This document shows, piece by piece, positions 1-8,468 of a DNA stretch of 64,000 nucleotides. Position 1 is the first letter of the stretch. Every line of letters begins with the position of its first letter. Below the pieces are notes generated by a model that saw only the letters and a list, made by a program, of their open reading frames with translations, had not been told where the DNA came from and did not search any database. Position numbers and translations under genes: made by a program. Source of the DNA: Verrucomicrobiota bacterium (lineage in GTDB: Bacteria > Verrucomicrobiota > Verrucomicrobiia > Opitutales > Opitutaceae); contig JAEZGX010000002.1 in assembly GCA_023416735.1 (NCBI GenBank), positions 175,049 through 239,048 on the forward strand, read 5' to 3'.

Positions 1-99
1 GAGGTTCTCCTCTCGGGCAACCATGCCGAAATCGAGAAATGGCGGCACGCGCGACAGGTGGAAAAGACCCGCAAGGTCCGTCCCGATTTACTCAACTAA
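1..99 (+). CDS. trmD: tRNA (guanine37-N1)-methyltransferase, C-terminal end (partial)
   Basis: The window opens inside a reading frame that runs 32 codons to TAA at 97-99. Its residues (VLLSGNHAEIEKW near the start, RPDLL near the end) match the conserved C-terminus of TrmD, which methylates N1 of G37 in tRNAs. The next gene is rplS, and trmD-rplS is the usual bacterial order (rpsP-rimM-trmD-rplS), which supports the call. Only the tail is present, so catalytic residues cannot be checked. Confidence 0.85.
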   Translation, partial: EVLLSGNHAEIEKWRHARQVEKTRKVRPDLLN

Positions 100-108
100 C
101 TCACAGCC

Positions 109-525
109 ATGAACCCGATCATCCAAGAAATCACCGCCGCTCAGGTGAAGAAAGACCTCGCCCCCTTCAAAGTCGGCGACGGTGTGCGCGTGCACACGAA
201 GGTCCGCGAAGGCGACAAGGAGCGCGTGCAGGTTTATGCGGGAATCGTGATCGCGCGCAAAGGTCATGGCATCCATGAGACGTTCACCGTTCGCCGCATC
301 AGCTACGGCGAAGGCGTGGAGCGCGTGTTTCCGGTCAACTCGCCCAACATCGTGAAGGTCGACGTCGAGCGTGAGTCGGAAGTGATGAAGGCGCGCCTTT
401 ACTATCTCCGCGGCCGCACCGGCAAGGCGGCGATCGCGGTGCAGGAGAAGGATCGCTCGGCCGAGATCCACGCGGCGAAACTCGCGGCGCGGGAGAAGGC
501 AGCAGCTCCGGCGGCGGCGAACTGA
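109..525 (+). CDS. rplS: 50S ribosomal protein L19
   Basis: A 138-residue protein with the full L19 fold, from an N-terminal helix (IIQEITAAQVKKDLAPFKVGD) through the conserved core VYAGIVIARKGHGIHETFTV to the KARLYYLRGRTGKAA segment. L19 lies at the 30S-50S interface. The last 20 or so residues are an Ala-rich tail, slightly longer than in E. coli L19 (115 residues). The ATG lies 9 nt behind the trmD stop, so the two are co-transcribed. A strong intrinsic terminator follows. Confidence 0.98.
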   Translation: MNPIIQEITAAQVKKDLAPFKVGDGVRVHTKVREGDKERVQVYAGIVIARKGHGIHETFTVRRISYGEGVERVFPVNSPNIVKVDVERESEVMKARLYYLRGRTGKAAIAVQEKDRSAEIHAAKLAAREKAAAPAAAN

Positions 526-550
526 TCGCGCAGATCGGTTTTGAATTTGA

Positions 551-580
551 AAAGCGAGTCCCGCGGGACTCGCTTTTTTT
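551..580 (+). terminator. Intrinsic terminator of the trmD-rplS operon
   Basis: A perfect hairpin with arms AAGCGAGTCCCG and CGGGACTCGCTT is followed by a run of T. It lies 25 nt behind the rplS stop. On the opposite strand the hairpin is followed by TTTTCAAA, so it may also stop transcription of the convergent oxidoreductase gene. Confidence 0.9.
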
Positions 581-630
581 GGATCCGGGATTGTCGCGGG
601 CCAAGCGACTCCGGGCGAGCAGCTGTAATG

Positions 631-1734
631 TTACGCGTCGAGTTCGCTGGCCGACAATGCGGCCGGGAGCGCGAGGGGACGTTCGCAGGTGCTGGAGATC
701 GCGATGTGTTGGCCCGAGGTGGAGGATTTTTCGAAGGCTTCCATGACTTCGAGGACATGTTGCGCGAGCGCGCCGCTGGCTCGGTGAGGACGATCGCGGC
801 GCAGGATGGACAGCGCCATGTCGGCGAGGCCAGAGCCGCGGCCGCGCTCGATGGTGTGCGAGTGCGGGAGCTCGTTGTAGTCCGCCGTCGCACCGCGACG
901 GATACGCACCAGACCGTCGAAACGATTCGGGTCGGGGGCCTCGAGCGTGCTTTCGGTGCCGAAGATGAGAAGACACGGTAGTGGATAAGGCCACGTGTCA
1001 AAGCTCGTGACGATCGTCGCGCTGGCGCCGCTGGCAAAATCCATCACGCCGGTCACGTGGGTGGGGACGTGCACGGGCATCTTGGTGCCTGCGAGCGGCT
1101 GGCTGGTGATGACGCGTTCCTTGAAAGCGGCCTGAGCCGAACCGCACACGCGGGCGACGGGGCCGAGGAAGTTGACCAACGCGGTAATATAGTAGGGCCC
1201 CATGTCGAGCATCGGGCCGCCGCCGCGCTCGTAGTAGAATTGTGGAGACGGATGCCAGCTCTCGTGGCCACGATTCAGCATGAACGCCATGGCCGAGACG
1301 GGGCGGCCGATCGCGCCGTCGTCGATGGCCTTGCGCGCGGTCTGAAGGCCGCCACCGAAAAAAGTGTCCGGGGCGCAGCCGACGAGAAGGTTTTTGGCGC
1401 GAGCGAGCGAGAGGACCTGCGCGCCCTCGGCGGCGTCGAGGGCAAAAGGTTTTTCGGTGTAGACGTGTTTCCCGGCTTCGAGCGCGCGAGCGTTTACGGC
1501 GGCGTGCGCGGCGGGGATGGTGAGGTTAAGGACGAGATCGATATCGGGCGCGGCGAGAAGTTCGTCGACGGAAAGGGCGCGAATGCCGTGCTCGCGCGCT
1601 TTGGCTTCGGCGCGCGCGAGGTCGAGGTCGGCGCAGGCGACGATTTTGATGAAGTCATAGCGGGCACAGCCGGCGAAGTATTGATCGCTGATCTTGCCGC
1701 AGCCGATGAGACCGACGTGAACGGGGGAACGCAT
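631..1734 (-). CDS. Gfo/Idh/MocA family oxidoreductase
   Basis: A 367-residue protein. The N-terminal Rossmann fold starts HVGLIGCGKISDQYF (GxGxxS-type nucleotide loop) and continues to ACADLDLARAEAKA. The EKPFALDAAEG segment carries the catalytic Lys of the family (usual motif EKP). The C-terminal alpha/beta domain contains the GGGPMLDMGPYYITAL signature. Members oxidise or reduce sugars, inositols or similar substrates with NAD(P). The substrate cannot be read from sequence. The ATG at 1734 is chosen because the fold begins directly after it, although the frame is open farther upstream. It is a single gene, convergent with rplS. Confidence 0.9.
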   Translation of the reverse strand: MRSPVHVGLIGCGKISDQYFAGCARYDFIKIVACADLDLARAEAKAREHGIRALSVDELLAAPDIDLVLNLTIPAAHAAVNARALEAGKHVYTEKPFALDAAEGAQVLSLARAKNLLVGCAPDTFFGGGLQTARKAIDDGAIGRPVSAMAFMLNRGHESWHPSPQFYYERGGGPMLDMGPYYITALVNFLGPVARVCGSAQAAFKERVITSQPLAGTKMPVHVPTHVTGVMDFASGASATIVTSFDTWPYPLPCLLIFGTESTLEAPDPNRFDGLVRIRRGATADYNELPHSHTIERGRGSGLADMALSILRRDRPHRASGALAQHVLEVMEAFEKSSTSGQHIAISSTCERPLALPAALSASELDA

Positions 1735-1918
1735 AGGATTGATGGAGTAAGGGGAACGGAGATGAGTCGTTTCTGAGCCAGCGGAAGGTGCAAAAAAAGG
1801 CGAGCGCGGGATCGGAGCGGACTTATTCACGCGCATGATTCGAGGAGGCGATGAGATCGATGGAAAATCCCGTTGACGCGCGTGACGCGCGCCCTTTGCT
1901 CTGGCCCTTCGCGTTTGG

Positions 1919-1994
<76 letters not shown>

Positions 1995-2001
1995 TTCTAA
2001 G

Positions 2002-2034
2002 CCCGCTCACTCCCAAGGAGTAGCGGGATTTTTA
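2002..2034 (+). terminator. Terminator behind tRNA-Phe
   Basis: Outer stem CCCGCT/AGCGGG with one bulged C, inner stem ACTCC/GGAGT and a 3-nt loop, then ATTTTTATT. It is placed 8 nt after the tRNA CCA end. Confidence 0.75.
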
Positions 2035-2180
2035 TTGTCCAAGGATTCGCGGGCGCAAAAACCAATGACGTATTCCTGAGGTAGATACGCCGTTCTGAAG
2101 AGAAGTCCCGCCCTCCGATAGGTAGAGCACACCTGGATTCACAGTCGGCCACCATGTCCCTCCAGAAAATCAACTTGCAC

Positions 2181-2195
2181 TCACTACGTCAGTGA
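2181..2195. promoter_or_regulatory. Candidate operator of the toxin-antitoxin pair
   Basis: An inverted repeat TCACT-ACGTC-AGTGA lies 17 nt upstream of the toxin ATG. Type II antitoxins usually bind such repeats to repress their own operon. The arms are only 5 bp, so this is a suggestion. Confidence 0.3.
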
Positions 2196-2211
2196 CGCAC
2201 TATGATCTTTC

Positions 2212-2520
2212 ATGGAGTTCATTGAAACTCCGGTTTTCTCCGAATCATGGGAGGACATCGGCAAGGATGATGACGCGCTGGCTGCGCTCCAGACAAAGCT
2301 AATGATTCAGCCTGATGCTGGTGACCTCATCCCGCGCAGCGGTGGCCTGCGCAAAATCCGAGTGGCAGCCAAAGGCAAGGGAACCCGTGGTGGTGCGCGA
2401 GTCATCTACTACTTTCACGGTGGTGACGCGCAGATCTTCCTCCTCCTCGCATATCCCAAAAACGAACGCGACGATCTCACTCGCGATCAACTCCGAACAC
2501 TTCGCGAGTTAATTGAATAG
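2212..2520 (+). CDS. RelE/HigB-like toxin of a type II toxin-antitoxin system
   Basis: A 102-residue protein resembling the RelE/HigB-type toxins that pair with NadS-like antitoxins. The recognisable core is GDLIPRSGGLRKIRVAAKGKGTRGG followed by ARVIYYFHGGDAQIFLLLAYPKNERDDL, that is, the beta-sheet with a basic patch and the C-terminal YxKN(E)-like segment. The family cleaves mRNA at the ribosome. Toxin-first order and an antitoxin 48 nt downstream fit the HigBA/RelE-NadS arrangement. It is intact, unlike its neighbours to the right, as expected if an addictive module keeps part of the island. Confidence 0.85.
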   Translation: MEFIETPVFSESWEDIGKDDDALAALQTKLMIQPDAGDLIPRSGGLRKIRVAAKGKGTRGGARVIYYFHGGDAQIFLLLAYPKNERDDLTRDQLRTLRELIE

Positions 2521-2568
2521 CGCGCCAAGCAGCGCGACTCTGAAATCGAACACACGAAACACACGATT

Positions 2569-3030
2569 ATGAACACAGCCCTTTTTGAAAAACTGACCGG
2601 CAGCCTGAAGCAGATGAAAGCCATCCGCGCCGGAACCCTTCAGCCTGCACGGTCGACAAAGCTGACCCCGGAACACCCGCGCGCCGTTCGCACCCGCCTG
2701 AACATGACGCAGGAAGAGTTCGCCGATATGATCGGTGTTCCTTTGGGCACGCTGCGCAATTGGGAACAGGGCCACCGCGAACCGACCGGTCCAGCAAAAG
2801 CCCTTCTAATTGCGGCTGCCAAATACCCGCGCCAGATTGCTCTTGCTCTCACCGGAATCAAGAGGCCGACCAACATTGTCGCGCAAGCTGGTGAAATCCG
2901 CATTCACGCGATGAACTCTGGTCATTTCGGCTTCGCCGCGTCCTCAAGCGGCGAACGGTCGGTCGCAGTTCACGGCAAATCGGCAGGCAGCAAAGTAGCC
3001 GGAATAAAACGCAAGCCGGCGACGACGTGA
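2569..3030 (+). CDS. Xre/NadS-like helix-turn-helix antitoxin
   Basis: A 153-residue protein. Residues ~40-95 form a Cro/C1-type HTH (RTRLNMTQEEFADMIGVPLG, then TLRNWEQGHREPTGPAKALL), typical of NadS-type antitoxins that neutralise RelE-like toxins and repress the operon. Family members usually end soon after the HTH (about 95-105 residues). Here some 50 low-complexity, Ser/Lys-rich residues follow, which may be read-through into decayed DNA after loss of the original stop. It forms an operon with the preceding toxin. Confidence 0.85.
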   Translation: MNTALFEKLTGSLKQMKAIRAGTLQPARSTKLTPEHPRAVRTRLNMTQEEFADMIGVPLGTLRNWEQGHREPTGPAKALLIAAAKYPRQIALALTGIKRPTNIVAQAGEIRIHAMNSGHFGFAASSSGERSVAVHGKSAGSKVAGIKRKPATT

Positions 3031-3369
3031 GGCGGTAAACGATGCATCCCGCCACGTTGATCAACAACGTAGCAACCGGCGTCGCGGCGGCGGCCTTGTA
3101 TGCGGCATGCCGGGTTCTTTCACGAGCGCTATTTGTCTTGGGGGTGCCGTAGATGCTTCTGCGGTGCAGCGTGCGGTGGCAGACTTGGGAGGTGGACTGT
3201 CTCGCTCATGGTGGTATTCTGCTGAGCGCGAGGGCGCATTCGGTTGCACCGCCTCCGCCGGGAGGAAAAGCCCACGGACGTGTTCTCCTGCCGGTCCGCG
3301 ACGCGATTGCCCTCGTCGAGCGATTAGGTGGCGTAAGTTAGCGGATCAGCCACATCCGCATGATACTCG
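3031..3369. other. No convincing gene; decayed DNA
   Basis: I see no recognisable product in any frame and no repeat or RNA in this stretch between the antitoxin and the pseudogenes. Short open frames exist on both strands but show no family signature. Confidence 0.5.
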
Positions 3370-3799
3370 CTACGCGGCTTTGCCGCAGCAGTGCTTGTAT
3401 TTTTCCCGCTGTTGCAGGGGCACCCTTCATTTCTACCTACGCGTGGGCCTGCTTTAAACGGGACAGGTGCGGTGTTCGCGGGTGCGGCCAGCCCTTTGTT
3501 CGTGACGTAGTCAATGCAACCGCAAGAAGGAACGCGAAACGACATCACCGTCTTGCTGTCGTGATTGGTCAAAGCGAAATCGCCCATCGAGATTACGTCC
3601 ATTCCGATAAGCAGACTGTCGCCAGCGCCCAACTCTCCGAGAGTCACTTTCAGCTGCGCTATTCCCACTCCGCTCGGCAGCTGAGATACTGGGGCACGAT
3701 CTTCTCACCGTGGACGCCCTTGGTTTTCACCATGCCGATAGGCTGCAACCCCGCAGGCGTCGGCGCATCCGCAGAAATGCATTGGGATCGGTATGGTCT
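3370..3799 (-). pseudogene. Frameshifted retropepsin-like aspartyl protease / SEC-C protein
   Basis: Read on the minus strand, three frames must be joined. The first gives AGLQPIGMVKTKGVHGEKIV and PQYL. After a 1-nt loss near 3680 the second gives SGVGIAQLKVTLGELGAGDS, LLIGMDVISMGDFALTN and FSFRVPSCGCIDYV, a known retropepsin-like family. It continues into a SEC-C zinc motif, VGRNEGCPCNSGK. A second 1-nt loss in the A5 run near 3401-3405 would restore KYKHCCGKAA and a TAG at 3370-3372. The N-terminal protease half with the active Asp is not recognisable. It is therefore a broken, probably truncated gene. A sequencing error could explain the second lesion but not the missing front. Confidence 0.75.
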
Positions 3800-3850
3800 G
3801 CGAAAGCGAATGGCGCTACTCCAGATGCCTTGCTCCCCGTTGGAAGAGAA

Positions 3851-4298
3851 ATGCGCGTGGCTACTGCCGCTCTCCAGCCCGGCACGTCTGATATCGACGC
3901 CCAACTTCGCACATGCTGTGACCGGATCCGCTAATCAGGCGCGCGCATCACGAAGCAGAAGGTTGCGGTCCTGCAACAGATGCTCGTCGATCCGACGCCA
4001 AGAACGTTCCAGGAAATCCATGCAGCAATCGCCGGCGCCGGCGATATGGTGACGGTGTTTCGAGTGCTGCAGAGCTTCTTGCGGATCGGCCTCGTTTCGC
4101 CGACTCTTTCGCTCAAATGGTGCCGCGGTTTTCCATCTCGAGCTAGGTCCTGAACAACTTCACGTGTTAGAGAATAATAGGGCGGTAGTGCGGCGAATCG
4201 ACCTTACGTCATCCTCACGTCTCGCTGCTTAGATTCAAAACGTGACTAAGCATCTGCAGGCGCGCGGCTATCGTGACGTATCTGCGCCAGCTGGGTAG
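3851..4298 (+). pseudogene. Fur-family transcriptional regulator, degenerate
   Basis: From ATG 3851 the frame reads MRVATAALQPGTSDIDAQLR and ends at TAA 3932-3934. It continues in the same frame beyond that stop as ARITKQKVAVLQQMLVDPTP, then FQEIHAAIAGAGDMVTVFRV and LQSFLRIGLVS. This is the winged-helix DNA-binding domain of Fur/Zur/PerR-type regulators. An extra A near 4115 shifts the frame, which then reads NGAAVFHLELGPEQLHVLEN. Two further in-frame stops (TAG 4230-4232 and 4296-4298) interrupt the dimerisation domain (NVTKHLQARGYRDVS). With two internal stops, a frameshift and a lost end, the gene is clearly dead. Confidence 0.8.
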
Positions 4299-4340
4299 AT
4301 TCATCTTTTCACGCGCAATCCCACAGAGGCGGCGAAATAT

Positions 4341-4841
4341 GTGGCGCAGGCGGTGGCGTTGCAGCCGACGGATGCCGAGGCGTGGACCATTTGGGTGAAT
4401 GCGCTGCTCGCGAGGGGCGATCGGTCGGAGGCGTATCGGGTGGTTCAGGACGGATTGAAGCATTGTCCCGATTCAGGAGCGCTTCGTTACGTGCATGGCT
4501 ACATGCTTTCGGCCGATGGCAGGATGGAGCGGGCGATTGAGGAACTGCGGGTGGCGAAGCGGCTTCGGTCGACACAGGCAGATGTTTATATCGAGTTGGG
4601 GCGGGCTTATTTCAAAATCGGGGAAGACGAAGCGCGGGCGGCGGAGATGAAGGAGGCTTTGCTCGTGCAGCCGGATCATCCGGTCGCGCTCGTCATTGTA
4701 GCGCGATATACGATCGATCACGGGAATGCGGAGGCGGCTCGCGAGTGGATTCGACGGATTCGGCTGCAGCCGCGGATTGTGCCAGAGGATGTGGAATTGG
4801 TGGTGGCCGAGTATCGGGAAAAGTTTGGGCGCGCACCTTGA
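4341..4841 (+). CDS. TPR-repeat protein, 5'-truncated remnant
   Basis: A 166-residue frame with at least four tetratricopeptide-like units (for example DAEAWTIWVNALLARGDRSE, ADVYIELGRAYFKIGEDEAR, HPVALVIVARYTIDHGNAEA). TPRs form protein-binding superhelices. No good start exists. The frame is already open and TPR-like from about 4305 (TRNPTEAAKYVAQAVALQP), directly behind the last stop of the Fur pseudogene, and GTG 4341 lies inside a repeat without a ribosome binding site. I infer the C-terminal end of a larger TPR gene whose front was lost at the island boundary. It may not be expressed. Confidence 0.6.
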   Translation: MAQAVALQPTDAEAWTIWVNALLARGDRSEAYRVVQDGLKHCPDSGALRYVHGYMLSADGRMERAIEELRVAKRLRSTQADVYIELGRAYFKIGEDEARAAEMKEALLVQPDHPVALVIVARYTIDHGNAEAAREWIRRIRLQPRIVPEDVELVVAEYREKFGRAP

Positions 4842-4982
4842 CGAGCAGCGGACGCACCGGGGACCGGACGGCCAAAGATAGGAGGTTTTCCCAGGCTTTT
4901 TGCCGCAACGAATCGCGCGCGTGTGACTCTATGCGTGACTCCGGCGCAGCGGGCGAATGCAGCGAGGCGGCCGGGAATCGTC

Positions 4983-5624
4983 ATGGCATTACGAATTCAA
5001 TCTTTGTGGACTCAACGGGTGCAGGGGGCGCTTCGCCGAAGGAGCGAGCGATTTGGACGCGGCCGAGTGGCGGTGCAGCCCGGCCCCGTGCCGGCGGAAT
5101 GGGATGAAGCGTTCCTGCGGGTGGAGAGCTATTTGCGCGCTCACCAAGTGGAAAGCCGCATGCTGCTGACGCGGCTGACGGGCGACATCATCGCCGACGC
5201 ACAAACCCTGGCGGCGCAAATGCCGCATGAGGCGCCGGTGACGATCGCGATGCGTTTGGCGCATGCGAAGATCGGCGAGTGGATGCAACGGGCGATGGGT
5301 GAAGGCTCTTGGGATGACGAACGATTTCGGGCGCGCGGGCGGCTGGCGTTGTTGATGGCGGAATTGCCGGAGCGGTGTCCGCAGGAGTTTCTCGGCAGCG
5401 AGCCGCTGCCGCCGGATGTGCGGAGCAAAATCGCGGCGGCGCAGTTGGTGGCGGGACCGGAGATGCGTCCGCTGACGATGCCGCCGGCGATGCTGGAATT
5501 TCCGTTGGTCGAGATGGCGGAAGCGAAGTGGGTGACGTTCAGCCGCTCGGCCTTTGTGCGCTCGGCAGCCTCGTGGGTGTTGTTCGTCACCATCGTGGGA
5601 GCCGCTTGGTATGCGAGTCGTTGA
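4983..5624 (+). CDS. Unknown protein upstream of opgH, one C-terminal membrane segment
   Basis: About 213 residues from ATG 4983 (a GTG at 4923 is an alternative start). The N-terminus is basic, the middle is a helical soluble region (ESRMLLTRLTGDIIADAQTL), and a single hydrophobic segment (AASWVLFVTIVGAAWYAS) lies at the very end. I do not recognise the family. Its stop lies 9 nt before opgH, so the two are probably co-translated. A role in regulating or localising OpgH is a guess from context, as is the idea that it replaces the cytoplasmic N-terminal region found in longer OpgH proteins. Confidence 0.75.
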   Translation: MALRIQSLWTQRVQGALRRRSERFGRGRVAVQPGPVPAEWDEAFLRVESYLRAHQVESRMLLTRLTGDIIADAQTLAAQMPHEAPVTIAMRLAHAKIGEWMQRAMGEGSWDDERFRARGRLALLMAELPERCPQEFLGSEPLPPDVRSKIAAAQLVAGPEMRPLTMPPAMLEFPLVEMAEAKWVTFSRSAFVRSAASWVLFVTIVGAAWYASR

Positions 5625-5633
5625 TACGCAGCC

Positions 5634-7772
5634 ATGAAGACCGAAGACTTTGTTCCGACGCGGGTGAGTCCGCAGGTGGCGACGCGCCGACGCACGCGGG
5701 TGGCGGGTTTGGTGGCAGCGCTGACGGCGCCGGCGGTCGCGTTGATGGCGGATCTGCATTGGTATTCGGGCTTCGATTTATGGAAGGCCCTGCATCTGGT
5801 CCTGTTTGCGATCTTGTTCGCGCTCATCGCGTTTGGCGCGGTGCAGGCGGCGATCGGGTTTTGGTTGCGCGGACGCGGCGGTGACGAGTTCGAGATCGGG
5901 CGGACGATCGATCCGGAGGATCGCTCGATTTTGTATGCGCCGACCGCGGTAGTGATGCCCATTTGCAACGAAGATGTGCGGCGGGTGTTCGAAGGGCTGC
6001 GCACCATTTACGGTTCGGTGGAGGCGGACGGGCAGCTCGCGAATTGCGAGTTCTTCGTTTTGAGCGACTCGACTGATCCGAATCGTTGGGTGGAGGAGGA
6101 GGCTGCGTGGTTGTCGCTCGTGCAGAAACTGGATGCGCACGGGAAGATTTTTTACCGGAAGCGGCGGGTGGGGATTAACAAGAAGGCGGGGAATATCGCG
6201 GACTTCTGCAAACGCTGGGGCAGCCGTTATCGTTACATGGTGGTGCTGGACGCAGACAGCATCATGAACGGCGAAGCGGTGGCGAAGCTGGTGCGGCTGA
6301 TGGAGCGGAACCCGCGGGTCGGTTTGATTCAGGCGGTGCCGTCGCTGGTGAATGGGACGACGATTCTGGCGCGCGTGCAGCAGTTCGCGAGCAGGCTATA
6401 TGGCGGGATCTTTGCGGCGGGGTTAAATTACTGGCAGTTGGGCGAAGCGAATTATTGGGGCCATAATGCGATCATTCGGGTGAAGCCGTTTATCCGGCAT
6501 TGTTCGCTGCCGGAGTTGCCGGGCGACGGACCCTTTGGCGGGCGGATTTTGAGCCACGATTATGTGGAGGCGGCGCTGATGCGGCGCGCGGGCTGGCAAG
6601 TGTGGCTGGCGGCGGATGTTGCGGGGAACTACGAGGAGTGTCCGGCCACGTTGGTGGATTTCGCGAAACGCGATCGGCGCTGGCTGCAGGGGAATTTGCA
6701 ACATACGCGGCTGATCGTGGCGGGCGGCTTTCATTTGGTGAATCGCCTGCACTTTTTGTTGGGGATTCTGGCCTATGTGGCGTCGCCGTTGTGGTTCGTG
6801 TTTCTGCTGCTCTCGTGTGTGATCGCGTATCGCGAAGTGGGCACGGTGACCGTGGCAGAGCATTCGTTGCCGTGGAGTTTGGGGGCGCAGTCGATCGGAC
6901 TGTTTGTGGGGACATTGGCGCTGTTGTTTTTGCCGAAAATGCTGGCGCTGCTGGATCTGCGGCGGCGGCCGGGCGAGGTGGTGAAATTCGGCGGCTGGGG
7001 GCGCATCGTGACGGGGGTGGTGACGGAGACGGTGGCGTTCACGTTGATCGCGCCGGTTTTGATGCTGTTTCACACGAAGTTCGTGATCCTGACCTTGCTG
7101 CGGCAGACGGTGGCGTGGGGGAGTCAGCGGCGAGGCGGAGCGGGTGCGTCGGCTTGGGCGGAAGCGGTGGGTGCGCACGCCGGGCAGACGCTGTTTGGAG
7201 TGGCGCTGACGTTGTGGGTGCTGTCGGTCAGCCCGTCATTGGCATGGTGGATGTCGCCGCTGCTGGCGGGGATTCTTCTCTCGATTCCGTTGTCATATTT
7301 GACGGGGGCGGACGACGTGGGGGAAGCGGTGAAACGTAAGGGAATTTTCACTACGCCGGAAGAGTCGGCGCCGCCGGTGGTGTTATTGCGACTGGCGAGT
7401 GCGCTGGCGGAGCCGCCGCCCGGTCGGCCGGTGATGCCGGAGTTGGCGGATCATGGCGGTGTGATGCAGGCGGTGCTCGATCCCTATGTGAATGCGGCGC
7501 ACGTGTCGTTGTTGCGGGCGAAGGACGATCGCCCGGCTGCGACGGAGCAGCGGTTGGCGGAATTGCGGCGTCGGCTGGTGTTGGAAGGGCCGGAGGAATT
7601 GGAGCGCGGCGAAATCATGGCGCTGCTCGGCGACGTGGATTCGATGGTGACGCTCCATGAGGAAATCTGGTCGGCGCCGGCGGTGCGGCTCGCGCCGTGG
7701 TGGCAGCGAGCGTTGCAGTATTATCAGCTCGTGGCGCTGCCGCCGCAGACGGCGTTTACGCGCGCGGCGTAG
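5634..7772 (+). CDS. opgH: Glucans biosynthesis glucosyltransferase MdoH/OpgH
   Basis: A 712-residue inner-membrane family 2 glycosyltransferase. It polymerises beta-1,2-linked osmoregulated periplasmic glucan from UDP-glucose and moves it across the membrane. Two transmembrane helices at ~20-80 precede the GT domain: VVMPICNEDVRRVFEGL, the DAD metal/nucleotide motif at residues ~206-208 (VVLDADSIMNG), the acceptor-site LSHDYVEAALMRRAGW, and RRWLQGNLQHTRL (QRRWxQGN-like). Several more membrane helices follow (~370-570). It is shorter than E. coli OpgH (847), mostly at the N-terminus. No opgG is in the window, although OpgG normally acts with OpgH in the periplasm. Confidence 0.93.
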   Translation: MKTEDFVPTRVSPQVATRRRTRVAGLVAALTAPAVALMADLHWYSGFDLWKALHLVLFAILFALIAFGAVQAAIGFWLRGRGGDEFEIGRTIDPEDRSILYAPTAVVMPICNEDVRRVFEGLRTIYGSVEADGQLANCEFFVLSDSTDPNRWVEEEAAWLSLVQKLDAHGKIFYRKRRVGINKKAGNIADFCKRWGSRYRYMVVLDADSIMNGEAVAKLVRLMERNPRVGLIQAVPSLVNGTTILARVQQFASRLYGGIFAAGLNYWQLGEANYWGHNAIIRVKPFIRHCSLPELPGDGPFGGRILSHDYVEAALMRRAGWQVWLAADVAGNYEECPATLVDFAKRDRRWLQGNLQHTRLIVAGGFHLVNRLHFLLGILAYVASPLWFVFLLLSCVIAYREVGTVTVAEHSLPWSLGAQSIGLFVGTLALLFLPKMLALLDLRRRPGEVVKFGGWGRIVTGVVTETVAFTLIAPVLMLFHTKFVILTLLRQTVAWGSQRRGGAGASAWAEAVGAHAGQTLFGVALTLWVLSVSPSLAWWMSPLLAGILLSIPLSYLTGADDVGEAVKRKGIFTTPEESAPPVVLLRLASALAEPPPGRPVMPELADHGGVMQAVLDPYVNAAHVSLLRAKDDRPAATEQRLAELRRRLVLEGPEELERGEIMALLGDVDSMVTLHEEIWSAPAVRLAPWWQRALQYYQLVALPPQTAFTRAA

Positions 7773-7815
7773 ATTTAGCCTAGAGCTGAGAGCCTCAGCG
7801 CCCAAAGTTCAGAGC

Positions 7816-8454
7816 CTAACGGTGGTGGCGGCGGTGGACGGCGAAACCGAGGACGGCGAGACCGAGGAGGGCGGCGTAGGTGGAGGGCTCGGGGATGGCG
7901 GAGACGGTGTAGGAGGCGGCTGTTCCGCCTGGGACGATGGCGTAGTTATCGGCCAGGATGGTGCCGTCAGCGGGGACCTGCCAAAATGGATCGTTGGCGA
8001 GGGTATAAAGTCCGTAGGAATACCCGACGAGGAGTTCGTAGTCAGGGACGCCGAAGTGCTCGGAGCCGATAAGAGTCGGGAACCATGCGACGGCAAGTTG
8101 ATCGCCGGTATTGAGGTGGGGGAAGTTGCCGCTCCCGAGCGAGAGGGAGTCTGCGATACCTGCGAACTGACCTTCAAAAGACAACTCATCGACGTAGGTC
8201 CGGCCCAGGACTTGGTAGCGGCCGCCATTCAGATAGTCCCCGATGCCGAGGGTGCCCGGCACAAGCGTTTCGAAACTCGTCGGCGAAGTGGACGACGTGC
8301 CCACATCGGCGAGGAGAATGACCAGGCTTCCGTTGGCGAGCGGCTGCCCGTGATTATCGAGCAACGAATCACCGGAAAACTTGATCGTGACGTCGGCCCG
8401 CAGCGAAGCGAGGGCTATGCAGAGCATGGCGGCGGCGATGAGAAATTTTTTCAT
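7816..8454 (-). CDS. PEP-CTERM sorting-signal protein
   Basis: A 212-residue secreted protein. A signal peptide (MKKFLIAAAMLCIALASLRA) is followed by a beta-rich domain and a classical PEP-CTERM tail: IPEPSTYAALLGLAVLGFAV then RRHHR, that is, a PEP box, a hydrophobic helix and a basic end. Exosortase (EpsH/XrtA family) recognises this tail and anchors or exports the protein with exopolysaccharide. The exosortase itself is not in this window. The gene starts 14 nt behind the TIGR02597-like gene and is last in the three-gene minus-strand unit led by the giant gene. The mature domain matches no family that I know. Confidence 0.85.
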   Translation of the reverse strand: MKKFLIAAAMLCIALASLRADVTIKFSGDSLLDNHGQPLANGSLVILLADVGTSSTSPTSFETLVPGTLGIGDYLNGGRYQVLGRTYVDELSFEGQFAGIADSLSLGSGNFPHLNTGDQLAVAWFPTLIGSEHFGVPDYELLVGYSYGLYTLANDPFWQVPADGTILADNYAIVPGGTAASYTVSAIPEPSTYAALLGLAVLGFAVHRRHHR

Positions 8455-8468
8455 GGAGGGAAGAGCAA

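Noticed and set aside
3107..3457. Possible small gene on the plus strand in the island
   Set aside because: No ribosome binding site, no family resemblance, and the 3' part runs over the protease pseudogene.
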